From Phlegmacium glaucopus (taxonomy: Eukaryota; Basidiomycota; Agaricomycetes; Agaricales; Cortinariaceae), in assembly GCA_015039465.1 (NCBI GenBank), contig MU130386.1, forward strand, positions 145,601 through 209,600: a stretch of DNA of 64,000 nucleotides. The letters run 5' to 3'. Positions 1 to 9,195 of this stretch are shown one piece after another. The position numbers and the translations under genes are program-made. Numbering within the stretch: position 1 is the stretch's first letter; each line of letters begins with the position of its first letter. Below the pieces are notes generated by a model. It did not search any database. It was not told the DNA's origin and was given only the letters and a program-made list of their open reading frames with translations.

Positions 1-1285
1 TACCCACTAGCAAACAACGCTTACTTTCACACACCCTAACTCGCAAATCAGTTCAGCTCCTCAACTTTAAACAGCTACGGCTTAAGCGTTAACACTTCAG
101 AACGGGTAAGATCCTGCGGAACACCCGCCAAGTACTATGCAGTGTTAAAAACTACACAAAGCCACTTCAGAAAAGGACACTGATACTAACGACGTAGTAG
201 CTGTATATCTTCCTATCAAAGCGGACAAAACTCCAATCCCTACAAGTCATACAGTCGCAATATTTATTCTATCGTTTAAGGACTCTTTCCCAGCGGGACC
301 AGATTTGGCAACAACTGACGTTTTTCGTGTCAGGATACTAACAGTTTATGTTATCTGCTAACCGCCAAACTATCAGATGCGAAGTAGGTCTTCCATATAA
401 GAAATCCATATGGAAAGTATACGTACAACACTCATTCAGACAGCTACAACTGCGAACCCTTTCGAGGGAACTGTAGGTCTTTTTCCCGACTTTGGTATTC
501 GGGAAAGGCGGTCCGTAGAAACTGCCAGAAACACTCCTCTACTTCACTCAGCCAACAACAGGTGGGACCTGTGCGTGGTTTCACCAACACCCCATCATAC
601 AGATCAAAGAGTGTGTATCAATGTTACAGAAGGCACACCGTCCGTAACTCGTCGGATCGGTATGGTAGGCTCTCCTGTTACCCCGCGGTACGACTACCGT
701 GCCATATCAGGCTAAACGGACCAAAAAAGTACCGGTCGCACAGACACTGCCGGGTAAGCAATCCTATTATAGATTCACACACTCACCGAGCCTTGTCCCC
801 AGGCTCTATCCCCTGATCATGAAGAGAACACAACTAATCCTGCGACAAACCACAGCATAGGAAGGATCATCGAAACTTTCCAAAGTTGAAGAACTATCGC
901 GTTACATAAACGAGCAGCCATTACAAGTGTTTGTAACTACATGGACGTCACTCTAGTCTGGCGTTCATCATTGTATCAAGTCTCCCCAATTACATCTAAA
1001 GGAACTATCTTAAATTTCTCTTCAGGCGCCATAACTTTATGCGTTCTTCTCATCTGGCGCTCCTCTCGCTTCAAGCGCTTACTATTGCGCCAAACGCTTC
1101 ATCGAACTTCCTACTCTGATAACTGAATCTTGTAACGACGTTTCAAACACCCTAGTTTTGAGACCGGTAGAGGACAAGTGAAAGGGAGGATGAACGATGT
1201 CCATGAATTATGTTCTCATTGTTCGATCGGTCCACGCCTATACGCTTTGTCATTACATTTTTAACTCGATTACGCTTCAGTGTAC
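1..1285. other. Unassigned sequence, no supported gene
   Basis: No reading frame here resembles a family I recognise; the longest open stretch (410-715, plus) is 101 codons with no detectable domain. The segment ends directly in a 25-A tract on the plus strand, so it could be a retroposed copy or the 3' part of an unrecognised element. It is not the missing half of the P450 gene interrupted at 4.33 kb. Confidence 0.4.
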
Positions 1286-1310
1286 AAAAAAAAAAAAAAA
1301 AAAAAAAAAA
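1286..1310 (+). repeat. Homopolymer A tract (25 A)
   Basis: Twenty-five uninterrupted A residues lie between the unassigned left segment and the left arm of the LINE inverted repeat. The orientation is wrong for a tail of the neighbouring minus-strand LINE copy, whose tail would read as T on this strand, so it either belongs to the sequence on its left or is filler made when the palindrome formed. Confidence 0.9.
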
Positions 1311-2617
1311 GGTTTCAGTGCGTAAGTGGTGCTAAAAGTAGTGGGCCGTCGTCAAAGGTCAATGGGATAGATAAGTGAAATAAATAGTAAGGCTAGATGA
1401 CGTGGTGACGGAAGGGATGAGGGCGACAATATTGCTGCTCTTCTTTATGATGAGCGACGGAAAGGGTGATTACATAGGAGTTGCGCGGAATCTCTGTGTT
1501 GAGTTGATGTACTGGAAGAGTGGTTTCAGCGCTTTGGGAGTGTTGAGCAACTTGGAGATGTCACGTGCTGTGGGCCCTAGCTTGGCTTGCAACACTGAGC
1601 GCAGTTGAGCGTATACGGGACATTGTAACAAGAAATGCAGGACAGTTTCGTCGTGCTGGAGGCATAGGGTTACCAAAGTTCAGTTCAGTTCAGTTCTTGA
1701 CCTCCTCAGCCTGAACTGAACTGAACTGTTTGCATATGGTCCTGAACTGAACTGAACCATTTAAGAACTGGTTCAAACTGAACTGAACTGAAGAACCATT
1801 ATAAAATCTGAAATTTTACCTTTTTCTGAAAATTTATTGTACAAAGACCTTCCTTAGCCCTTAGCCACTTGATTTCCACTCATATATGATCTCAGAACTC
1901 CTTTAGAACAAAGAAAACCATTGATTTATATTTATTTTCCTAAATAGGCAGTACTAATCTATGGTGACATAATAACATCACATACCAAGTCTGGCCATTA
2001 CCTCCTTCCTTAGCCATTATTTCATGCTAAAAAGGACTGCCAAACCATTCCAATGTTCATAAACTACTGAAGGATCACTTTCCAGAAAATGTTAAGTCAG
2101 AAGAAGAGAATTGCCTGACCTTCTAGGAACTAACGGTTCAGCAGTTCAGTTCAGTTCGAACTGCATGAACCATAAATCTCTAAATGCCTGAACCTGAACT
2201 GAACTGAACTGAATTATCAGTTCAGTTCAGTTCAGTTCAGGTTCATGAGTCAGTTCTGAACTGAACTTTGGTAACCCTATGGAGGCATGTCGGGCACAAC
2301 GGGGAAGCAGCTTTCCCGATCCGATGTAGATGCTTAGTGAGCGGGGCGTGTGATGTTCTAAGCTGAGTGAGGTTAGACGTGTGTTTGCGGGAGAGAGTAC
2401 GCATTAATGACAAGTAATTGGATGTGGGTGCCATAGGCAGGATGTGCTTTGCGTGGGTGTATCTCGGTGATGCTTGCCATTCCTCGTGAGCCAGCGCTTT
2501 CAGTTTTGCGTAGAAGGTTTGCCGTAGAGCCGCTTTGCTATGTGGGAGTTTCTTTTGTAGTAGCTTGGGTAGGTCGGCTAGCTGGTTGTTTGTGTCCGTG
2601 ATCGCTCTCTTTGCTTC
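1311..2617. repeat. Left arm of a 1.3-kb inverted repeat
   Basis: This arm is the reverse complement of 2875-4181. Position x pairs with 5492 minus x along the whole length, so the arms are collinear. Only a handful of single-base differences were seen, for example around 1650-1950 and near 2440, which gives roughly 99.5% identity. It contains part of a LINE RNase H reading frame and a nested MITE, both shared with the other arm. Confidence 0.95.
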
Positions 2618-2874
2618 CTCGTCTGCCCTTTCATTCCCTGTTATGCCTTCGTGGCCTGGCGTCCATCTGAACGTGAGTCGGATACCTCTGTGTCATCTGC
2701 TGACAGCGTTGATAACTTGGTGTAGTTCATCGATGAGGTAGTGACCTGATGCTGGTTTGGTCAGTCTGGTGGCCTTGATGATGGCCAGGTTGTCGAGCCG
2801 ATGTAGCCGATGCCAATGTTCCGCTCCTTAAGTAACATCCTCAATCCTATAATCGCCCCTACGCCTTCGCCATC
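1470..2874 (-). pseudogene. LINE RNase H region, minus-strand copy, broken
   Basis: Read on the minus strand from 2874, the sequence encodes the RNase H part and C-terminal zinc region of a non-LTR retrotransposon. The motif WTPGHEGITGNERADEEAKR, typical of LINE RNase H, lies at about 2615-2680. It is followed by the LTQLRTSHAPLTKHLHRIG block and a CPTC zinc motif. The frame is broken by one in-frame TGA just upstream of the RNase H motif, by a frame change near 2790, and by the MITE at 1665-2279. If one target-site copy and the MITE are removed, the frame runs on exactly through CPTCLQHDETVLHFLLQCP. The copy is 5'-truncated at the junction with the plus-strand copy and lacks the 3' end. It is a dead relic. 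The family call is firm; a Tad-like clade is an inference. Confidence 0.85.
1665..2279. mobile_element. hAT-like MITE (615 bp), copy in left arm
   Basis: Terminal inverted repeats begin TAGGGTTACCAAAGTTCAG. The flanking 8-bp target-site duplication is TGGAGGCA (1657-1664 and 2280-2287). Both termini carry arrays of the pentamer GTTCA in inverted orientation, and no transposase is encoded. The 8-bp duplication and TAG-type termini fit a non-autonomous hAT element. It sits inside the LINE RNase H frame, so it is younger than the LINE copy but older than the inverted duplication. Confidence 0.9.
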
Positions 2875-4181
2875 GAAGCAAAGAGAGCGATCACGGACAC
2901 AAACAACCAGCTAGCCGACCTACCCAAGCTACTACAAAAGAAACTCCCACATAGCAAAGCGGCTCTACGGCAAACCTTCTACGCAAAACTGAAAGCGCTG
3001 GCTCACGAGGAATGGCAAGCATCACCGAGATACACCCACGCAAAGCACATTCTGCCTATGGCACCCACATCCAATTACTTGTCATTAATGCGTACTCTCT
3101 CCCGCAAACACACGTCTAACCTCACTCAGCTTAGAACATCACACGCCCCGCTCACTAAGCATCTACATCGGATCGGGAAAGCTGCTTCCCCGTTGTGCCC
3201 GACATGCCTCCATAGGGTTACCAAAGTTCAGTTCAGAACTGACTCATGAACCTGAACTGAACTGAACTGAACTGATAATTCAGTTCAGTTCAGTTCAGGT
3301 TCAGGCATTTAGAGATTTATGGTTCATGCAGTTCGAACTGAACTGAACTGCTGAACCGTTAGTTCCTAGAAGGTCAGGCAATTCTCTTCTTCTGACTTAA
3401 CATTTTCTGGAAAGTGATCCTTCAGTAGTTTATGAACATTGGAATGGTTTGGCAGTCCTTTTTAGCATGAAATAATGGCTAAGGAAGGAGGTAATGGCCA
3501 GACTTGGTATGTGATGTTATTATGTCACCATAGATTAGTACTGCCTATTTAGGAAAATAAATATAAATCAATGGTTTTCTGTGTTCTAGAGGAGTTCTGA
3601 GATCATATATAAGTGGAAATCAAGTGGCTAAGGGCTAAGGAAGGTCTTTGTACAATTAATTTTCAGAAAAAGGTAAAATTTCAGATTTTATAATGGTTCT
3701 TCAGTTCAGTTCAGTTTGAACCAGTTCTTAAATGGTTCAGTTCAGTTCAGGACCATATGCAAACAGTTCAGTTCAGTTCAGGCTGAGGAGGTCAAGAACT
3801 GAACTGAACTGAACTTTGGTAACCCTATGCCTCCAGCACGACGAAACTGTCCTGCATTTCTTGTTACAATGTCCCGTATACGCTCAACTGCGCTCAGTGT
3901 TGCAAGCCAAGCTAGGGCCCACAGCACGTGACATCTCCAAGTTGCTCAACACTCCCAAAGCGCTGAAACCACTCTTCCAGTACATCAACTCAACACAGAG
4001 ATTCCGCGCAACTCCTATGTAATCACCCTTTCCGTCGCTCATCATAAAGAAGAGCAGCAATATTGTCGCCCTCATCCCTTCCGTCACCACGTCATCTAGC
4101 CTTACTATTTATTTCACTTATCTATCCCATTGACCTTTGACGACGGCCCACTACTTTTAGCACCACTTACGCACTGAAACC
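2875..4181. repeat. Right arm of the 1.3-kb inverted repeat
   Basis: Reverse complement of 1311-2617 with equal length. The 257 bp between the arms (2618-2874) is not a true spacer: it is extra 5' RNase H sequence belonging only to the minus-strand copy. The two LINE copies therefore meet head-to-head at 2874/2875. Confidence 0.95.
3213..3827. mobile_element. hAT-like MITE (615 bp), copy in right arm
   Basis: Mirror copy of the MITE at 1665-2279, at exactly the paired coordinates, with the same termini and the same 8-bp duplication read in reverse complement (TGCCTCCA). It arose by duplication of the whole arm, not by independent insertion. Confidence 0.9.
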
Positions 4182-4327
4182 CATTTATGGACCTTTCATG
4201 CAGTTGGCGTAGTTCTCACTTATAGTTGTCTTTAAATCCATAACTAGTTTATAATCGTGTACACACTCTCTGGCATATGGTTCGCCACAACGGAGAATAA
4301 AATAGGATTAAATAAAAAAAAAAAAAA

Positions 4328-5408
4328 TCGTCGAAAATGATTTCAAAAGGTCATTTTTCTCGGGGTCGCTGGTCAGTGCATTGAATTTATAATTGAATCC
4401 TGGGGATTTTAGTCTTAATAACACCAATGTGATTGCGTGTAGGATGGGACGCTTTTACCTGCAAGCCCAATGATGTCAAGAGTCGTTCGACTCATCCATG
4501 AGAGACACTCAATGGGACCTATACCATCATGCTTGGCGATTTCTGTGCGCCAGATGTCACGTAGCTATAATGTTTCACCACTATGGATTATACGCGTTCG
4601 ATTAAGCGAAATATTGACCTCAAGTGCTTTTTCTACAAAGATTTCAGTCAGATCCCGTATTTGTTGTGGTCCGAATGCTGGATTCTATCTAATTGTAAGC
4701 CATAGCACCAAAATAACGGGAAAGAACTGACCAAAATCTTTCGCTACTGCAGTATTAGAAACTTACAAGTCGATAACAAATATTTGAACAAGATGCATAC
4801 CTGATGCTTATGGACATCTCCTTCGGCATTTACAACTCCTTTGTACGATATGGCCCTCAATGAAAATATCTCAATATTCATAGTACCAGAACACACACCA
4901 TTTCCAAATAGTTCACGACTGTTGTAAGTGAGGTCTTCAGGTTTCGGATAGTCATAACTATTGAACAGTATGTAGTTGATTGCCTTGAGATCGGTAGTCA
5001 GAAGACGAGATGTCTTTAGGAACAAAATGAGTTGTCAATCAAACTTGGTTCAACTTGACAAATCATGTCAATGACCAACGCACCCCGAGCATTGCTTTGT
5101 ATTGGATTGTTGTTCCGTATTGGTTGAGCCAACCTTCTTGCAGTACGGAATTATTCTGTATCCTTCACCGTTCAAGCAATAACCACTACGAATGGTATGA
5201 GCTTTTGGACTCACTGATGCTGAGAATTTCCATATAGAAAACTAGGGCTCGGGGGTCCGGGAATATCGTGTGACGGAGAAGTCATTTCGTCATGTATGAA
5301 CGTAGATATCTTGTAGATCCCATAACTCAAAAGTATACCAGCCAGGGATACTACAAGTTGAGTTGTAGTGACATAAGAGCCAGGAAGATGGGACAACATC
5401 GTGGTCAT
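4328..5408 (-). pseudogene. Cytochrome P450, 5' part only, cut by LINE
   Basis: Seven exons of a heme-thiolate monooxygenase can be read: 5408-5215, 5162-5084, 5013-4899, 4838-4801, about 4684-4619, 4564-4459 and 4399-4328. The N-terminus has a membrane anchor (about residues 15-35) and the proline hinge IPGPP. Then come GWLNQYGTTIQYKAMLG, LLTTDLKAINYIL, an AEGDVHKHQ block, NPAFGPQQIRDL, LRDIWRTEIAKHDG, SRTTLDIIGLAG and NYKFNALTSDPEKN, in normal P450 order. Phases of the first four exons agree exactly. The start of exon 5 looks shortened: the usual R-K-I-M before NPAFG is absent and a TAG lies there. The LINE poly-A tail replaces everything after about residue 200, so the I-helix, ExxR and heme Cys loop are missing and the product cannot be active. 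The CYP family cannot be named by eye. Confidence 0.88.
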
Positions 5409-5884
5409 TGGGAGAAAAGGCTCTTGAACGGATCTATTGCCGCGTTTATTTTAATACTGTGTGCGTGTGGTGATCGAAGTTGTAATATACATGCCGATGT
5501 CACGCACGATCCTTGGAGATTTGTCGGCAAGTGTGCCAGCTGCTCGAAGGTCTCGACTATAGGCCTTATGACACGACATTCTTGAGCTTCACCGTGGGAC
5601 CTCTCAGCCCCTAAGCCTCGCCTTCCTTCAGTAAGTTAGTCTGACTTGGTGATAAAGTGATGGCAATCGGTCACCACTAGGTCTGTTTTAATTAGACGGG
5701 GTGCCAATATTCGGGGCGGCGACGGCACCTGGGCGAAAAATTGTTTGGTAGCTGAATGACCGGGTAAAATATCTATGAATGAAAGTTAAAGTATGATTAA
5801 CGAGGAACCTGAGATAGTTCGAAAGCAAGATGGTCTTCGGGAGGTCCGACTTCAGCGATCAGACAAACGGAACCATGAGTGTAA
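5409..5884. other. Intergenic, no supported gene
   Basis: Holds the upstream region of the P450 fragment and spacer toward the broken oxygenase. No convincing frame or repeat was seen. Confidence 0.4.
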
Positions 5885-6840
5885 ACCCAGAGGAGTCAGC
5901 AAAATAGGCGATATACAGTGTCATGAACGCATTGAAATCGGTCAAAGGTTTGACCGATGGGGGTGGCATCTTTCAATCCCTATCATCCATCCACTCCATA
6001 TCCGTCACCTTGGGATGGCTGTCTGCGTAATCATAAACGTATTCCCCGTCACATTCACATCCGAGGTATTGCAAGATAATCTGTATCGTCGTCGAGCTGG
6101 CTTGAAGTGAGCTCCGGATAATCAGTGGGTTCGTTTAGCAGGATGGAGATGTTGTTCTCGGAGTTGTGTGGATTGTACAGCGAGTACAGGAATAGATCGG
6201 AAGAAACCCCATGACAGATGCTTTAGACTCGGATAATTTCGTGGTCTTGCTCTCAAGTTTGATGGGATACTTGTGGGACAAACCGAATCCGACAAGTCCT
6301 CCTTTGGGAAGTAATGAGTTGTTTGCTAAGAGAGCTGCTAATCCAGATTTTATCTGCAAGCTTGCTTGAGTATCAAGAGACACAGTGATCTGAGAAGGTT
6401 CAAGGCAGAGGATGGTCGATGAAGTATAGATTGTAGGTGATGGTGATGCCAGATAGCCAGAGGTGACAACGGCGACTTCGTGCTCGACATCGCTGAAGAA
6501 TGCGGCGAGTGGAGTAGGTTGAAGAGAAACAAGATTCGCGGTATCGAAAGCCTGCACCTTTCCTTAGTGGCGGAAAATGAGAGACCCTAATGGGTGGTAG
6601 GCAAGATGACAACAAGAGAGCCAAACATCGTGAGGTATCGACATGCGCTTTGAAGAACTCTCCTGGCCCTGGTTAGTGTATATCAAGGTTAGGAGATAGC
6701 TTTGCAGTAGGATTCATCGATAATGTCCTCCTTGTTCCCACCGAAAAACGCTGGTTGGCATGCCTGAATGAGGGACGAGTCCGATGCTGGTGGTGTTTAA
6801 CTTGGCAAAATCGATGAATCTGGCATATTGAGTATTTCGT
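5885..6840 (-). pseudogene. Broken 2OG-Fe(II) oxygenase-like gene
   Basis: Pieces in three frames match, in order, the basidiomycete protein family with a prolyl-4-hydroxylase-like fold. They are QPAFFGGNKEDIIDESYCKA (about 6700-6760), GPGEFFKAHVDTPR with the HxD iron ligands (about 6610-6660), and AAFFSDVEHEVAVVTSG with the distal His (about 6460-6510). Then follow ITITYNLYFIDHPLP, KGGLVGFGLSHKYPI (about 6260-6310), an NSENNISILLNEPTDYPEL segment, and PLTDFNAFMTLYIAY (about 5910-5950). Stops and frame changes occur after the HxD block, at the TSGY/GITITY junction and again near 6200. The iron ligands are still visible, but at least three lesions make it a pseudogene. Family identity rests on recalled motifs. 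Confidence 0.75.
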
Positions 6841-7229
6841 ACTGATCATACTTAGAAGATGTCGGATTTTGCGTGATTGTTGCGTGGCTAGTCACCCAGT
6901 GAGTGTATAGAACTATGACACATAAAATCCTGTGTTACCTTTTTACATAATTATATTTGCAAACACTATCATTAATGTGATGTATGAGTGGCGTTGACTC
7001 TGAAAACGTCGTGATGACAGAAGAACGAGAACAGCATGTTTTCATTTGTTTATTCTTCTCCATTCTTTCTTCTTCATTACTTATATCTCAACTGCCCATT
7101 CGCTCCTTCACCCATTGTCTCCATTTTGGTCCTAAGAGGCTCGTAAACTAATGACCATACATCATCCAAAATATAAAAAAGAATCCCCCAAACATAACTA
7201 ACTCCCCTTTGATCACCCTAAATCTACAC
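6841..7229. other. Intergenic, no supported gene
   Basis: AT-rich stretch between the oxygenase relic and the 3' end of the next minus-strand gene. Nothing recognisable. Confidence 0.4.
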
Positions 7230-8396
7230 TAGCCTACTTCTTTGCACGAAGAAGGTTGTTCTTCTTGCCCTTTGCGTCGCCTCACCAAGTTGGGATTGGG
7301 ACATTTGGGCCGTACATACTACCTCCACCTGGATTGTAGGTCCCGGGAGGTGGCTGAACATCATCCTCACTGTCCTCGTTAACTTCCTGGTCATCGACGC
7401 CATCATCGTCCACAAGGTCATCATCAGAATCAATACGATCATCAAACTCTTCGTCGTCACTCTCAGTATGAGCATAACCTTTGTCAAGGAAATTATCAAG
7501 TGTAAGGTGCTTCTTCTCATGCAACGTTAGACAGTCTTACTAACTAGTTAAAAAAAAGGCTCTCACCCGTTGTCTCAAAGGTATTTCGGGTTTGATAGTA
7601 GCGACCTCGGGAAACTTTGTTTTGATGGAGTCAACGTCGAAGTTTTCAAGGTAATCAACAACACATGAGTAAAAGCGACCTCCATCTTCTGGGAGGGAAA
7701 GGATGGACCCGCTAATATTCCATAATCACCAAACTGACGCAGAGAAGTATTTGGTCAACTTACGATGAAAGTCTTGCCAATTCCCGAAAGAGATCCGTGT
7801 CGAACTAGACAAATGAAATTAGTTGATGGGTTCCACTTTTTTTGGACGGAGATTTTACGAGTGTATCAGGTAGATGGGGCTCACTCAGAGTGGGAATCTA
7901 AGGTATATATAAGTAACATATCAAGTACTTCGGCATGACATGAAATACCAAAATAACCTCCTCATCTACCATCTGGGTGATTAATCCCCAAAGCGCCTTC
8001 CCCCCTGAGCGACGTTCGAGTCAATATTTTTATATCTAAAATATTCTGGGACCCAACAGCTTACCATTTCGAAGAGGAATGGACCTGAGATTCATTACGA
8101 CAACCTTTGTAGCTGACGATCGAAAATCTCTCTTTCTGAGAGAGAAAGGTATCACATAGTCGCCGCACCGCATCCACGGGAAGTCCACACCTCGAAGATT
8201 TCGCAAGCCGTCAAATGTCTGTTTCCCAAAAGGTCGCCAACGGGAGACTTTTTCGAATGTTTCGAATTCTATTACATCTATTTCTAGGTTGGAGGTACTG
8301 AGTTGACCCGACTTTATGAGTGGGCGACAAATCTTGTCCCCTGTCTCAGTGGCGTTCTGGATGAACTCATTGGGCATTTCTTGAAGGATAAAGAGG
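7230..8396 (-). CDS. Unrecognised multi-exon gene with acidic C-terminus
   Basis: I do not recognise this protein. An open stretch from about 8396 to 8065 encodes EMPNEFIQNATETGDKICRP and later FPWMRCGDYVIPFSLRKRDF. Likely further exons lie near 7800-7760 (FDTDLFRELARLSS), 7710-7567 (SILSLPEDGGRFYSCVVDYL, ending IPLRQR before a GTGAGA donor) and 7524-7282. The last starts HEKKHLTLDNFLDKGY and runs into a strongly acidic tail rich in D and E (about 7475-7345). Phases from 7800 onward agree with a GT-AG intron of about 55 bp; the join to the upstream exon is uncertain. The gene lies just downstream of, and in the same direction as, a beta-trefoil gene. Exon structure is provisional. Confidence 0.45.
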
Positions 8397-8446
8397 TCTC
8401 TGTGTCATCCCGAATTAGTAGCTCACAGATTTGAGTAGAAGAAACC

Positions 8447-9195
8447 TCACAGCTCTAATGGCTTCTGAGGAGAAATGGGCGGTAATGAAAGCTCGAAAAG
8501 CACAGCTCGAATAGCCATTTCTCCAGTTACTGTGTCATATGCAGTTCTTCCGTTATCCAAGGCAGGCTCGACTTCTGCATCATTTCCCGTCTCCACATCC
8601 TTGAACATCCACCAGTTGCGTGGATCAGTATATACGTCAGCAAGGGCGATCTTCCAGGGCCCGTTGTTAATAAAAAACAGCCACCGGGTTAATTGATATC
8701 ATCCTCACTGGTGTGCCTTGTTCAACGTCTGTTAGCCCCCAGAAACGTTTAGAATCCGTCGTGGAGATTCTGGGAGATAGAATAAAGTTAGAATGTCGGC
8801 TTATACATTGAGGCTCTAATCACAATGAAGACGAACGTATATTGTCCTTTGACTCTAGTTTTCTGAATAAGCCACGTTTGATCCCTCTCCCATCCAATAA
8901 CCTGCTCTCCTGCTACTGCACGATTACCAGATGCTGCGTATTGCTTATGGCGAACGTTTACAATTCCATGATGTCCATTTTTGCGATCTATGATGTTCCA
9001 CTTTTAGTTCGCATCGTTAATGAGTATCAGCGTCGTCAAAGGAGTTGATTGCAATACGATAACTCATACCTGCTCGCCAGGGTCATCCTGCTTGTATCTG
9101 GATTGGACTGGCTCCGCCGAGTTTGGGTTGGGTAGAAAGGCCTGGTTTTTCGTCTGAACGTTGATAATAAAGTAGCGACCAGATTTGATAGGCAT
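8447..9195 (-). CDS. Small beta-trefoil protein A (lectin/inhibitor-like)
   Basis: Four exons (9195-9070, 9000-8837, 8769-8709, 8650-8447) give a 184-residue cytosolic-type protein without signal peptide. The first three exon lengths (126, 164 and 61 nt) equal those of the divergent paralog at 10592, and the intron phases match. Landmarks are the N-terminal GRYFIINVQTKNQAFL, a WNI...GIVNVRHKQYA repeat, DQTWLIQKTRVKGQYT, STTDSKRFWGLTDVEQGTPV and TDPRNWWMF. Three related strand repeats starting with a 'Y-I-N-V' or 'I-V-N-V' core indicate a beta-trefoil of the ricin-B-lectin or mycocypin/I66 protease-inhibitor type. Family knowledge suggests defence against fungivores, which is inference here. 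Unlike the paralog, it carries about 49 extra C-terminal residues of unknown role. Confidence 0.72.

Larger units (their letters stand above)
2875..4327 (+). mobile_element. LINE 3' fragment with poly-A tail, plus-strand copy
   Basis: This is the C-terminal RNase H and zinc region of the same LINE as the minus copy, starting at EAKRAITDTNNQ. The coding sequence is split by the MITE (3213-3827) and ends at a TAA at 4020-4022. About 290 bp of 3' UTR follow, then fourteen A residues (4314-4327). The tail abuts exon 7 of a P450 gene without any gap, so the insertion disrupted that gene. The 146 bp after 4181 are missing from the minus-strand copy. Confidence 0.85.

Noticed and set aside
410..816. 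Overlapping 101- and 84-codon frames in the left segment
   Set aside because: No similarity to known families, no intron or start context, and competing frames of similar length.
2618..2874. Treating the middle of the palindrome as unrelated spacer
   Set aside because: On the minus strand it encodes the upstream part of the same RNase H domain, so it belongs to the longer LINE copy.
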